Assembly: GCA_024180945.1 (NCBI GenBank)
Contig: JAKSGN010000007.1
Location: 4,836,001 to 4,900,000, forward strand
Direction: 5' to 3'
DNA length: 64,000 bases
Origin: Macrophomina tecta
Lineage: Eukaryota > Ascomycota > Dothideomycetes > Botryosphaeriales > Botryosphaeriaceae
Under the pieces are notes generated by a model that saw nothing but the letters and a program-made list of their open reading frames with translations, did not search any database and had not been told where the DNA came from. The number at the start of each line of letters is the position of its first letter. Within the stretch, counting starts at the first letter, position 1. The position numbers and the translations under genes are program-made. Positions 44,992-56,300 of this stretch are shown in pieces.

Positions 44992-46304
44992 ATGGAAGCA
45001 CGATTGGACAATATTCTGGCGTCTGCAAAGCAGGCGGTCCAGGCATTCGAAGGCGCGCTGGCCCGAGATGTGGATGCCGCCCTGAGTCTCTCCCCGGAGA
45101 GCACTTCCATACAGTCAGGAGCACTGCGCGCCAAAATCGAGGAGACCAGGCAGACTCTGCACAGGCTCGAGCGCATCATCACCCCTCCGCAAGTCCTTTT
45201 CATGGACGCCACTTTCGGTAGGTGTCTTCCCTCGGCCGCCTCGCCGACTGGGCCTCTACTTACGCGAACCTGCGCGCAGCCGCCACAAACACCAAAGTCC
45301 TCCTCTGCGCCTCGCACTACAGGCTCGCCGACATTGTCGAACAACAAGGTCCCCTCACAATCCCCGCCCTGGCCGCAGCTGCGGGCCTGCAGCCGCAGGC
45401 CGCGCACCAGCTCCTGCGCTTCCTCATCGACGAGCTGGGCTTCTTCGAGCGCAGCGCCGACGACACGGTGCGCAACAACCGCGCCTCCGCCCTCCTCCGA
45501 ACCGACCATCCGACGACCTGGCAGGCCTGGGTCGACCAGTACGCGACGACGCACTACGCGATGCTTGCGCGGCTGCCCGACGCCGTTGCGGCCGGCTCGA
45601 CACGCACCGCGGCGCAGCACCACTTCGACACGGACGAGCACATGTACGCCTTGATGCAGGCGCGCGGGCTGACCGCGGGCTTCCACCGCGCCCTCGGCGC
45701 CTTCAGCGTGGCCGAGGCCCCAGGCCTGCTCGCCGACTACGGCTGGGGCGACGAGCTGGCGGGAGGCGGCGCCACCATGACCGACATCGGCGCCGGGCAG
45801 GGCGACTTCGTGGCGCACTACCTGCGCGCGCTGCCGCAGGCCCGTGCCGTCGCGTTCGACCTGCCCAGCACGGCGGAGCTGATCCGCAAGCGCTTCGCTG
45901 AGGGCGAGGAGGAGGCGGCAGTGCGCGACAGGGTCGAGGTGCGCGCGGGCGACTTCTTCGCGCCCGACAACCAGCTGCCCGCGTCCGAGGCGTACGTCCT
46001 GCGGCTCGTGTTCCACAACTGGGACGACGCCAAGTGCGTGGCGATCCTGAAGAAGGTACGCGAGGCCATGGTAATGAGGCCAGGCGTCAGCAGGGTGCTG
46101 GTGGTGGAGATGGTGGTCAGAGAAGGCCGGCTAGGCAGCTTCGCCCGCAATGCCGACATCCGGATGCTGACCATGGTGAACAACAAGGAGCGGACGCTGG
46201 ACGAGTACCAGGAGATAGCGCGGAAGGGCGGTTTCAACATCGCCGATGTGATGACGCCGAGGGGCTGCCTCTCGCAGGTATTGGATCTGCGGCCCGTAGG
46301 CTAG
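44992..46304 (+). CDS. SAM-dependent O-methyltransferase
   Basis: Predicted 416 aa in two exons (44992-45217, 45280-46304). The 62-bp intron begins GTAGGT and ends CGCGCAG. The helical N-terminus (RLDNILASAKQAV) is followed by a winged-helix dimerisation domain, LTIPALAAAAGLQPQAAHQL. The SAM site is DIGAGQGDFV near 241 with AFDLP at the following acidic position. LVFHNWDDAKC near 320 supplies the catalytic His of class I O-methyltransferases. Placement directly behind a dimodular NRPS, in the same direction, suggests methylation of that product. Fungal diketopiperazine clusters such as gliotoxin also contain methyltransferases. The N-terminal exon join is the least certain part: an alternative would retain SLGRLADWASTYANLR. 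Confidence 0.9.
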
Positions 46305-47339
46305 TATAAGGATTGCGTCGTAGTATTCGGCAGTCCGAAGGAACACTAAGCCAGCTGGTGCTGTTGCAAGCAAGAATTACCGCCATTTCTAAGAAGGCGT
46401 CACCCTCATTGAGAAGACGGACGCACCCCCAAGTGATTGCGGAGTTCGGAAGTTCCGACTAGCCAGCAACAGATCCTCAGAACTCTCGCCACTGCGGAGT
46501 CTCGATTCATCAGCGTGGAGGCCTTAGGACAAACATAAATCTAGGAATCCAAGAAAGTCGTGCGATGACTATCTCCGTTATATTTGCTCGTCTAGGATTG
46601 CATCGCTAAGGTTTTCCTGACTTGACTGTATGCTGCAACCGGAATGCGCCAGCACCAGCGTGGAATCTCTTACATCTATCCTCCTCGGTTAATTAAATGG
46701 AACCCGCTTCATGCCAATCATTTTAATTCTTTGGTGCCTCTGATATTCCCTCAAATCCCAGCTCTTTTGTGGTAAATAGTAATTAGCTGCCAAGCAACGG
46801 GTTCGATCAGAGGCTGCATTAGAAAAAACAAAATGGTCTAAGTAAATCAGCCGACGCCAACTTCCATATCCTACTTTCATGGTGCTAATAGGGTCGACTA
46901 CTATAGCTCTTGTAGTCACTCATCATCGTCCTCGTGCCCGTCGTCTGTTGGACCATCGGTCCCGTCTACCTTATCTCCGTACTCGCTATATGCATCATCA
47001 TGATATCCATATCCGTCTCCTTCGTACCCATGATATCTGTACGATGTCCTTGCGTATAGAATATACCCTAAAAATGGATTCTTTACTAGAATACGTTCAG
47101 CTTATTACTTGGGTATATATGTACCTTAAGCGCTTGGCCATTAGAGTTACTAATAGTGCGATAGAATGACGGGCCTAAACTCTACTATTTCCGTAATCTC
47201 TAGCGTCAGCAGAATAACAATAAGGATCCTAGCGGCTACACTATATATAACTATTTATTTATGAATTTTGAGGTAATTCTTCTACTATTACAGTTATATA
47301 GCTAGTAATACACGCACAGCAGCGTCGGGGTGGGTAGCG
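46305..47339. other. Decayed, TA-rich stretch
   Basis: No supported gene. A 50-codon minus-strand frame ending at 46917 is rich in Tyr, Gly and Asp (YHGYEGDGYGYHDD), possibly the tail of a lost protein. The region near 47060-47320 becomes TA-rich, as in the RIP-affected parts of the window. Confidence 0.4.
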
Positions 47340-48990
47340 CTAAGTTATGTCGAGCCGATTAATGGCCCCGCCGAGTGCCGAGAGGCGCTCTTCTTCGGAC
47401 AGCACGTAAACGCACCCGCCGTGGAGAATGGTTGTTAGCATTTCTACGACGTAGACGCTAAATGCGTAGGAACAGAAGCCCATCGTGCGGGTATCCTGAC
47501 TTATCCCGAGCGCTCTACCGTGGGCGATGGCCGACGTGCAAAATGCCTTGTGTATCACAACCGCACCCTTCGGTTCTGCCCGAGGCCCAGGTGACGTAGG
47601 TAGCAAAGTCGGGCTGAAGCGGTGGAAGGCCATTCCGAGCGGCGGATTGCTCGTCGATGGATGTACGGTAGGCGTTGTCTAGGAAAGGTACGGACACGAC
47701 TAACGACTGCGCCAATGCGGCCTCGCTTGGAGATGCGATTGTTAGCTTGGCGTCTAGAAGTTCAACCATGTACTGTATCCGGGAGACTGGCTGAGCGGCG
47801 TCGAGTATGCTGTATGCGGCGCCGGTTTTGGGGACGGCAAGGATGGCGACGACGGTCTTGAGCGACTTCTCGAATAATAGCGGCACCTTCTGTCCGCGCT
47901 AAGCTCCTCGAGCCACCAGTTCGTAGGCTAAGTAGGTAGAAAGGCTACAGCACCGGAGGCGAATGCGCGATGCGGTATAATGCAGCCCTTGGGATCGCCC
48001 GTGTTGCCAGATGTAAACATTATATGGGCCGGGTCAAAGGCCGCTCTTGCGCGCTCTGGGACATCCGAGAGAGCCTCCTGCCTTTCCAGCGTCTCTTTGT
48101 CGAGGATGAAGACACAGCCTGCGCAGGGGACACGACGGCGGTTCTAGCCCCGGCCGCATCGGTGACTGCGCGCAGATGGTCGGTAGGCTGGGCGGGATCG
48201 AGCAGAGTGAAGGCGGCGCCAGCGTTGAGCACGCCGAGCATGGCAACGACCGTCCACATGGAGTTTCCAAACAGTAACGGGACCACAGCGCCCGGCTCAC
48301 TGGCCAGACGTGAGGCCAGGGCCTCGAGCTCGAGGCAGGCGAGAGCGCGGTGAAAGGACAGGACCGCCTGAGCGGCAGGACGGTCTTGTGCATGTCCGGA
48401 TATCAGCACATCTATGCGCGCCGGCTCCGGCTCGCGGACGGCGGACGGGCTGCTCGACGCAGAGATGTGGGCGCGGTCGGCAGGGCTGCAGAAGTCGATG
48501 GCGACTAGAGGCACTGCAGAATCCGCAGCACATGGTGCAGCTGGTGCAGTAGGCGGTCCGCTAGCGCGGGAGCGATGTATTCCTCGTCGTGCAGAGCCCC
48601 GACGTGTAGCTCGCCGTGCTGGATGGTGCACATCAAGACGAGCGGGTAGGCGTGGAAGCCGGCGCAAGAACCGGGCATGATCGGAGGCCGAACGGTCCGC
48701 CGGGCCAGGCGAGCAAATGTCGGCATCCGATGAAGTCCGCAGCAGCAACAGCGTCTGGAAGTCGCAAGCGTGGCGGATGGCGGGGCGCAGGCGCTGCATT
48801 GCCTGCAGGCCAAAGTGCAAATGCGGCAAGGCAGCGGCGGCGTCGGCATGCCGCAGCGCCCACGCCGCCCGCACCAGCGCCGGACTGGCCTGCGCGTCGG
48901 GGCCGAGGCGGGCGGTGCGGGAAAGCGGGTCGCGCCGGCCCCGGCCAGCGTGCCGGCCCAGGAGCGGGCGGTGCTGTGACGTCCCACCAA
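47340..48990 (-). pseudogene. NRPS relic: truncated C plus two partial A domains
   Basis: Minus-strand reading in shifting frames gives three parts. First are pieces of a C domain (LVRAAWAL running straight into LPHLHFGLQAMQRL, with the middle missing, then FHAYPLVLMCTIQHGELHVG). Next is the first half of an A domain (MWTVVAMLGVLNAGAAFTLL to [12 protein letters not shown]). Soon after, a second A domain starts again (LLFEKSLKTVVAILAV to TWASGRTE, then PKGAVVIHKAF and FSVYVVEMLTTILHGGCVYV) and stops at 47340. At least four frame changes are needed. It looks like an NRPS collapsed by deletion between homologous domains. Confidence 0.85.
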
Positions 48991-49029
48991 CACCCCGGCC
49001 AAAGAGTTACTCTTTGCGCATAATTAGTC

Positions 49030-49086
49030 ACTCTTTTCATACCGTTGGCACCCCCAAAACCGGGGTGCCAGCGGTATTGAAAGAGT
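49030..49086. repeat. 57-bp near-perfect palindrome (foldback)
   Basis: Arms 49030-49054 and 49062-49086 pair at 22 of 25 positions around a 7-base centre. The arms start actcttt and end ggcacccc. A related string, ttactctttgc, lies 22 bp upstream. It may be a miniature foldback element or two fused transposon ends. It sits 16 bp left of the Tc1/mariner element. Confidence 0.8.
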
Positions 49087-49102
49087 CGTTATTTATACGT
49101 AC

Positions 49103-49132
49103 CGCACCCGTGCAAAAGTCAGGGCGCACGGA
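49103..49132. repeat. Tc1/mariner left inverted repeat
   Basis: 30 bp, perfect reverse complement of 50383-50412, directly preceded by TA. Confidence 0.95.
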
Positions 49133-49189
49133 CGTGCACGAGTCAAAACAACAACGTACCCTCTTCATCCCTTGCCTCATTACACCACC

Positions 49190-50278
49190 ATGCAGCGCAT
49201 CTTTGGACGCGAAATTTCAGGCAATGCTAGGCAAAGGCATCAGCTTTCACATAATCAACGAGTTTCGGTTATTACACAATCGCAAGATGGTAAATCTGGG
49301 CGTCAAATTGCCCGTGAGACTCGCTTCTCAGAACACGCAATTAGGAGCTGCATCAACCACTACAATACGACTGGCCAGATTGATCTAACACCTCGTACTG
49401 GCCGTCCCCCCAAAGTCAGCCTTCGCACGGAGCGCCAGATTATTCGTTTTGTTAACCGGTTCCCAAAACTTAAGCACAGCCAGGTGATTAAGCAACTCCA
49501 GTTATCTATCCATAAAGATACGCTCAGGCGTATTCTACGCAAGAACCATATTACCAAATGGCGTGCAAAGAATCGGCCTTGGATCTCTCAAGCGAATGCC
49601 CGCATTCGGTACCAATATGCAAAGAAATACCGGTATAAGAGCTGGAGATGGTGGATGAGGGTTACGTTCGGTAATGAGTGCTCAGTTGAGCAGGGCTCTG
49701 GCCACGCACCAAGCTGGGTTTTCCGTACGCCTGGCCAGCAAAAGTGGGACCAAAGCCGGCTTAATACACGGCCACTTGGCAAGAAGGCAAGATGTATGGT
49801 ATGGGGTGGCTTTTCAGGCCAGCTAGGGGTGTCTGATTTACACGTTATAGAGCGTGATTTGGACTCTCCTAGGCAAGGCTATACTGCCAAATCCTATATC
49901 AAAGTACTGGAGGAATAGGTACCAAGAAACTACGACTATAGTATATACTGGTTACAAGATGGTGCTGGTATTTATCGGGCGAACCGGGTGAAGAAATGGC
50001 TGCGTGATCACCAAATTAGGTGCATTACTCACCCCCTATATTCGCCTGATCTAAACCTCCAGGAATACCTTTGGTGGCCACTAAAGATGAAGCTTCAAGA
50101 GATTGCGCCATTTATTGAGCTTGAGAAGAATCCTGAGCGCGTGGAGGCGTTACTAGCTGAGTGGTTACCTAGGGCATACGCATTGGTGGAAAAACCAAGC
50201 CTTAAAGCGCTTTGTAAAAGTATGCCACAACGGCTTGTAGATGTTATTCAAGCTGGTGGCTATCAAACTCGCTGGTAG
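49190..50278 (+). pseudogene. Tc1/mariner transposase with in-frame TAG
   Basis: The frame from ATG 49190 to TAG 50278 is interrupted once, by TAG at 49916-49918, and continues in the same frame. The N-terminal paired-type helix-turn-helix region includes DGKSGRQIARETRFSEHAIR and the GRPPK linker. In the DD34E core the first acid position reads TFGNECSVE, with Asn where Asp is expected. The second Asp (WLQDGAGIYRAN) and the Glu (SPDLNLQEYLWW) are present. Both the stop (from CAG) and Asn (from GAT) can be explained by single CpA/TpG transitions. The enzyme should be inactive. Confidence 0.92.
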
Positions 50279-50382
50279 CCTAGCTTTATAAAGAATCAAC
50301 TCTTACTGCATTTGAGCAACTCCTTGTTGAATAATACGACTCCAAAGTATTGGTGTTGGTGGCAGGATAATTAGCGTCTTGG

Positions 50383-50412
50383 CCGTGCGCCCTGACTTTT
50401 GCACGGGTGCGG
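50383..50412. repeat. Tc1/mariner right inverted repeat
   Basis: 30-bp partner of the left end, followed by TA. Confidence 0.95.
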
Positions 50413-50842
50413 TATGAGTAGCACTTAGCGTTGCGCTAGCACCGTTGCTCCGCTAACCGTACAAGTTATTATTTCTTTCCTCCTTTCTCCCTTTCTTTTC
50501 TTCGACCGCTTATACGACTTCATACGCTTAGTGTTATATATACACGTTGCTGGGCGTTGGAGAACGCTCAACGTTTTTAGTAGTAAACTGGTAGAAGTCC
50601 CGCGCCACTCTTAACGCATACGAACCGTTCATACACTGCATAGAAAACGCATATAAACGGGTATTTAAATATAAATACAACAACTTAACGCTCTATAGAA
50701 TACTTACTTAATACCGCCTCGTTTATTATCGCCTCGTTATAGCCTCTAACTTCCGCTAGGCCCGCAACCGCCGCCAATTTAATGCTACTCGTGGAGGACC
50801 CGGGACTCTGTGGAGGCCGGAACTCGTCTTAAGGATACGGTC

Positions 50843-50892
<50 letters not shown>
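50843..50892. repeat. (GTA)n microsatellite
   Basis: About 16 and a half uninterrupted GTA/TAG units, 50 bp, in non-coding decayed sequence. Confidence 0.95.
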
Positions 50893-50893
<1 letters not shown>

Positions 50894-51076
50894 CTATGGG
50901 AATACCGTCTATTTATACTTAGCTATACGCTATATATAGAGGGGCAACCTTATGCTTCTCTATGACCTACCTTATTATATGTTTAACACTATATAATTAA
51001 CTTTTCTGGCCGGCAGAACGTTTATTTACACGCGCGGTGACGTTTGTTATGGTTCGCCTGTTTTAGGACTAGTACA

Positions 51077-51490
51077 TCATCTATATATACCGTTGTTCCA
51101 TCGCTGCATATCAGCCAATTCGCCAGTGCTCACGTAGTCTAGGTCGCCCACGTTACCGCTCTCTGCGCAGAGCTGACCCAGTACGTGGACAAATGTCCGT
51201 ATTACCCGCTGCATCTGAGGTTTATTAATTGCACTGCTGTCGAATGTTGCGGCAATGCGCAAGGTTTCGTCAGCCCGGAGCTCGCAGCGCATAAAGAGCA
51301 GGTGCGTGTGGAAGGTGTCGAGGCTGTTAGCAGCCATATACGTCTGCCATGGATGCTTGGGCGCGTTTTGGCTACTCCCGAGCTGTATTACCAACCTGTT
51401 GGTGAACTCGCAAGCATCTCGGCGCTTCTGGTTGATCTTTTGGATGGCCTGCCTTCCCACCGCTTCGAATGATCGAGAGGGACGCTCCGT
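51077..51490 (-). pseudogene. NRPS condensation-domain relic
   Basis: A minus-strand frame of about 130 codons ends at TAA/TAG near 51077. It contains SFEAVGRQAIQKI, ACEFTNRLVIQLGSS, LRIAATFDSSAINKPQMQR and STGELADMQRWNN. These match the C-terminal part of a C domain and the C-to-A linker of a fungal NRPS. The upstream HHxxxDG half and the following A domain are gone. Same strand as the relic at 47340-48990, so both may come from one lost synthetase. Confidence 0.8.
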
Positions 51491-52712
51491 GTAAGAGCGT
51501 CTAATAAGCTAAAGAGCGAAGAAAGCTAGAACTATACAAGAGATAAAAGGGAATAATAAAAAAGCCTAAAACACGTCTATGATAGCTAGCATCGTAGGTA
51601 ACTAAGTAGAATACAATAACTAAGTAATAGTATCTAAAAAATACTCCTACGTACCCCGTAAGTGCGCCATTAAGTAGTCTAAAGAAGAACCGTTTACTTG
51701 AAAACTAGTAATATTATATTCTAGTATTAAATTAGTTAATCCATTAATGTCCGCCCCCTTCGTACTCCCGTTACCGTAGTATTACGCCTTCGTATACATT
51801 AAGAGTCTCCCTATAATTCGCTAATTAGTACTCTAGTCTTCAACTAAGAAAGGCCTCCCGCGCCTTGACCGGCCTACTTACTTTCTGCCCTATAATACCG
51901 CGTATGCGTTATATCTATAAAGGCTTCTATTACTACCTTATCTGGGGCTGTACTCACCATCTTTAAGGCTAGTTCTCCCGTGCAGGCGCGCTAACCGTGC
52001 GGCTCTACTGTCCGTAAGGGTTTCTAGCCCCTACGATGCCTTTTCCCGTACGGGCTCTACACCCGTGGGGTTATAAAGCCCTTATCTTCTAGGGTTCAAA
52101 ATAGGCCATCCTATAGGGTTCATAATAGGCGACCCTTCGCGAGATTACTTAGTTTCTTTATCTACAAAGGCTGCATCGCAACGATTTACTACCCTATTAG
52201 AAGTAATAGGCCTTTTATATTAGTATGCACCCGTTAATTACGTAATACCCTTAGCTACTACTATTGTTGCTTAAGGCCTATACTATCTCTTATCCTTTGA
52301 GATAAACCCTTACAACCCGCCGACCTAATAGGTAACTCCGAAGCCTAGTAGAAGAGGCCCGCCGTTACATTATGCGCCCAGCAAAGCCGTATCTCGCGGG
52401 AACCGGAACATGTGGTTCCATAATTTAAACCACGCCAAGGTGGGCACTTAGCAGAGTATTTCCATTCGAAATGGAGATATAAGCAGACGTAATAGAAATA
52501 GGTAGACGAAACATCTAAACCACGGCATTTCCCGAGACTTCCCACAATATATATACCCCATACGTGATCACCGTCGAGCCCTTGCACCAGAACTACTGTT
52601 GGGCTTCGGGGTCGGCTGTCTGATGGTTCTTGTGCATAACCTTTTCCTTGATAGCACTGTCATTCGTTAGCGAGGTGGTCCGATGAAGCCACGGCATATA
52701 CCTGCGCGCTCC

Positions 52713-53347
52713 TTACCTTGTTCTATGTGTCTCGTGGCCGGCACGGATTTCAAGGAAGGTAAAAGCCCCCTGAATCCCGCGGATTAGCCCGACTGGTATC
52801 CGAAAACGCCTCTTCGAAGTGGGTACTCACAAGAATTGCGCTCAGCAACCAAGCCATTGTTCCGAGGAAAAGGAAAGCGAGGATGGCTCTCCAGGAGCCA
52901 CATCCCGCAGAACCAACGGTGCGAAATGTTATGCTATCGCGGGGTGTAACAGTCCAGAACCGACCCCAGTAATAGCCCCAGTAATTCCAATACCAGTACG
53001 AGGAACAAGAGCTGTTGAGCTAGATACCAAGTCAGCTTGGTAACTCCCAGCTTTCTACTAATACTTACATCAGCCAACAGCCCAAATGCCACAATCGAGC
53101 AGATGAATAATATAGCATCAAGGGGCCAGGCATAGAAGGAATATTTAAGAGGAGGGAGGAGGAGGATTGAAAAGATAATCTGCAGACAAGAGATAACCTC
53201 GGTGTATATCAGACGGCCCTCCACAGACTCGTGCGGCGCGAGGTGCAATAAGTAGAAGAAGCGGCCCAGAAGGCCTACCACAATAGCGGCGCTGCAAAGT
53301 TCGCCAAGGCGAAGGATAACAGAGAAGGCTTTGGTGCCAGTGCCCAT
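52713..53347 (-). CDS. Small MARVEL-like four-helix membrane protein
   Basis: Predicted 174 aa, three exons (53069-53347, 52831-53019, 52713-52769). Introns are 49 and 61 bp, with GTAAGT/GTGAGT donors and CTGAC/CTAAT branch sites. Four hydrophobic segments: AAIVVGLLGRFFYLL, then SCLQIIFSILLLPPL, AILFICSIVAFGLLAD and ILAFLFLGTMAWLLSAIL. A loop rich in Trp/Tyr (YWYWNYWGYYWGRFW) precedes AGCGSWRAILAF. This loop-plus-helix pattern is typical of fungal MARVEL-like proteins of unknown role. An Asn-rich acceptor choice (TCTAG rather than AACAG) was needed to keep the conserved frame. Confidence 0.85.
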
Positions 53348-56300
53348 GGTTGCGGATCAGATTGGAATTTTAGCCTAGTAACGCTAGAGTAGTGAGAATA
53401 AAGTGCTGCTCAGTACGCTGTACGGCGGGACAAACTCATGCCCTTTAAATAGAAGAAAGAGGGTAGATTGTTCAGCCGGTATATACCGTCCAGGCTCCAG
53501 TACGCAAGACGACACCGATGGGGAGTATTAACAGTCACGCATGTGGATAGCTGAAAGACGCCGGCTAGCGTCTTCAAACACGGTACGCAAAACTTCAAAT
53601 TCGGTCGAGAACGCCAACAAGAAAAAGCAATCGGAAGAGAGGAAAACGTGCCCTTCTAAAATGATTCGTCGAAATTGGCTGGGTCGGGGACGCCGGGTCA
53701 ATGGATGACGAACCAAGCATCGAAAGGCTGCAGATGCCGCCTAACGCTCCTATACAATCATGGAATCTAATTTCGAGTTTAGCTGGAGGAATGCGGGGTA
53801 GTCCTGGTTAGCTGAGACATACATATTGCCGAGAGGCCCAGGAATCGTGCATGACGCGCATCAGTATATTACGCGGGGAAACTAAAGATAAGGAACTTTA
53901 AGCGAAGGCCTGGATGGTAGGGAGTGTGATTTATGCGAAGTACGGTTCATATTAGGTAAGATTACAAAAGCATGCTCACATGTGAAAGCATAATCCCCTT
54001 CGTGAGGATGCCGCGGGCCGACAGACCGGGCGTCTAGACAAGTCTCTAGAGGCGGCAAAACGTCAAGCCAGATCCTTCCCAGAGCTGGGGATCGCCATCA
54101 CGAAAGATGGCTTACAAAGGAACGGGAAGGCTGACATCGGCATATCGTGCGTAGCCAATAGCGACACGACCACCGTCGCTTACTCGTCCCCCGTCAGCAA
54201 GGCTAACTCGGTAGACGCGTTAGTTATAGGGTTCCAGGCAATCTACCAAGCAGGAGATCTACTGAAGCAGCCAAAATAGAACCCGTCGTCTATAATATCG
54301 TAAGATCGGCCTCCGTGTTCTCAGCAGACCGCGACAAATACCGTGTCAGGAAGTAGTTGGAAGCATTCTTCAACTAGTAGACTAGATTAAGTGCAATGAC
54401 GGGCCACTAGTCAAGTTTTGGTGGCTAACGGCACGCCGAAGCACATACAGGAGCTTGGAAGCTCACTGGCAGATTAGGATGAGAGGCTCCAGCTGGCGAA
54501 AGGGACACTCATTATCACCGCCCGCCGCTTGAATATAAAGGGTGCAGCAGAAAGTGATTGGCGGGCGGCGGTTGAGAGGCTGCTTGAATGCCTGCTCGTT
54601 GCCCACGGGCTGAGCAGGGAGCTATAGGTTGTGACTAAAAGAGATATATACGCCTGTGGTGCACGCGGCCACGTGCTGACCAACTAGAGCAGACTGGGGG
54701 CCCGAAGCCAGAGCCGTGGACTGTTTCCGTGCCCCTCCTTGTGCCGCAGAAACATCCCTCCGCTCATTCTCGGCGGAATTGCCAGCACTGCCCTTAAGTC
54801 GATTGACGATCGAACTGAGAACCCTCTGCCCCAATATTTTCGCTGTTTCTCCGAGGGATGCTTTGCCTCTAGCTCGATCTCGGACCTCCTCTACGCTACT
54901 AGTGCCCTCTTCAGCGATTCGACGACGAGCCTTAGTATTCCCTTTCCATTTCTTATCGAGGCCAAGTCTACAGCCACTGGCGGGAATCTGTACTATACCT
55001 AGAATCAGGCTGCCGTCGGTGGCGCTTGCATCCTTAATGCCTTAAGACAATTCAGTAAACTTTCCTAGCCACGGGCTAGCATCTCAACGCCAACTCTCGT
55101 ACTAACATCGGTTGCCTTCTCTGTCTTAAACTCCAGCTCCCTTGTCGAGGTTTGGATATATTACTAGAATTCGCTGGGAACGGCGATAACGCCCCATTCT
55201 CCCTGCCTGGACAAACTCGCCGTATTCGACTGCACTATGGGCGATGGCTGCGCGAGCTTTGGACGCATGCTCAGTAGCGTTATTCGTTTGGGCGTACGCG
55301 AACAACGGAAGACGTTGTGTAGCGCAAGGCTGGACACGATAGCTGCCAGTTCGCCCGGGTGACACTGTCCCCAATGCAGCTCCCGTCAGAGGCTATCCCG
55401 CACACAGCTGCCATTTCGACCTCGAAATTCTGTTCCCCAATGCAGATCCTGTCCGAGGCTCCGTCTATTGGTTGGCTCACCTCTGTAATCCGCCAAGATA
55501 AGAAGTCTAATAAGATATATGGTTGAAGCAATTCGCCTCTCTAAACAATTTGGCATGGTTCCTTTTGCGCTAGCTCTTCCGTAGTCTCTCTGCTTTTGTT
55601 CGCTTCATCAAACTTCTGCCACTCTTCTCCCCGGTCAAGCCGGCTAACCACCCTAAAGCGGTAAAACAGAGTTCCTTCTGCCTTGAACCGGTCAACTCGT
55701 CTGCCCGTCTCGATTCCCAAACGCGCCGTGTCTGAGCGCGCTGTTCACGCCTAATGTTCATCACCTACGTGGTTTTATTCCCTATCTGTTCCTACCAACG
55801 GTGTTTTCCTGCGGCACATATCGGCGCCCCGCTTGCTTCTTTATCCATCCTGTTCTCACCCTGTGAAGGCTGTGCCGTAACGATAAGAAGCTTTTGTGAT
55901 GTCTTGCGCAGAATATCTGAAGGTAGTCACCGTGCTTTATCTCTTTTTCACCGTCCTGCAATGGTTCCAGTAACGCCTACTTTACCGACATTATCGGACT
56001 CTTGCTCATCTCATCCTCCACTGTGCTCGAGAGGAGCACATGCCAGACGACCTTGCCCTAATTTTTCCCCCTCTTTGCATGACTGCATTATGGCTTGTAG
56101 ATTACAATATCAGGCTCGTCTCTTACTGCTCCTTCAAGCGTTTAGTCTATTCATTTGACATGTGGGACTGGCTGGCGAAATACCTCGCGATACCACAGCC
56201 AGTCCGAGCTCGAGAGATGATATCATTCCCCACGCCGCACTCGCCCTCTACCGAGGAACTCGCGACTTCTTTCGGCCCTTCTCAGACAAGATTTGCGTCA

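Larger units (their letters stand above)
49103..50412 (+). mobile_element. Tc1/mariner element, non-autonomous by mutation
   Basis: 1,310 bp with perfect 30-bp inverted repeats beginning CCGCACCCGTGCAAAAGTCA and flanked by TA on both sides (49101-49102, 50413-50414), the Tc1/mariner target duplication. It contains one transposase gene with a premature stop. It separates two NRPS relics that may once have been joined. Confidence 0.95.
50415..52330. other. RIP-like TA-rich decayed block
   Basis: Dense in TAA/TAG/TA, almost free of open frames and different in composition from the neighbouring genes. Inside it are a (TAG)n microsatellite and a C-domain relic. No element ends were found, so the original content is mostly unknown. 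Confidence 0.6.

Noticed and set aside
44928..46016. 362-codon minus-strand frame under the methyltransferase
   Set aside because: Val/Arg/Gly-rich shadow. The plus strand has the SAM-binding and HNWDD motifs.
52070..52140. Two tagggttc strings resembling telomere repeats
   Set aside because: Only two imperfect copies about 30 bp apart, not a TTAGGG array. No evidence for a chromosome end.
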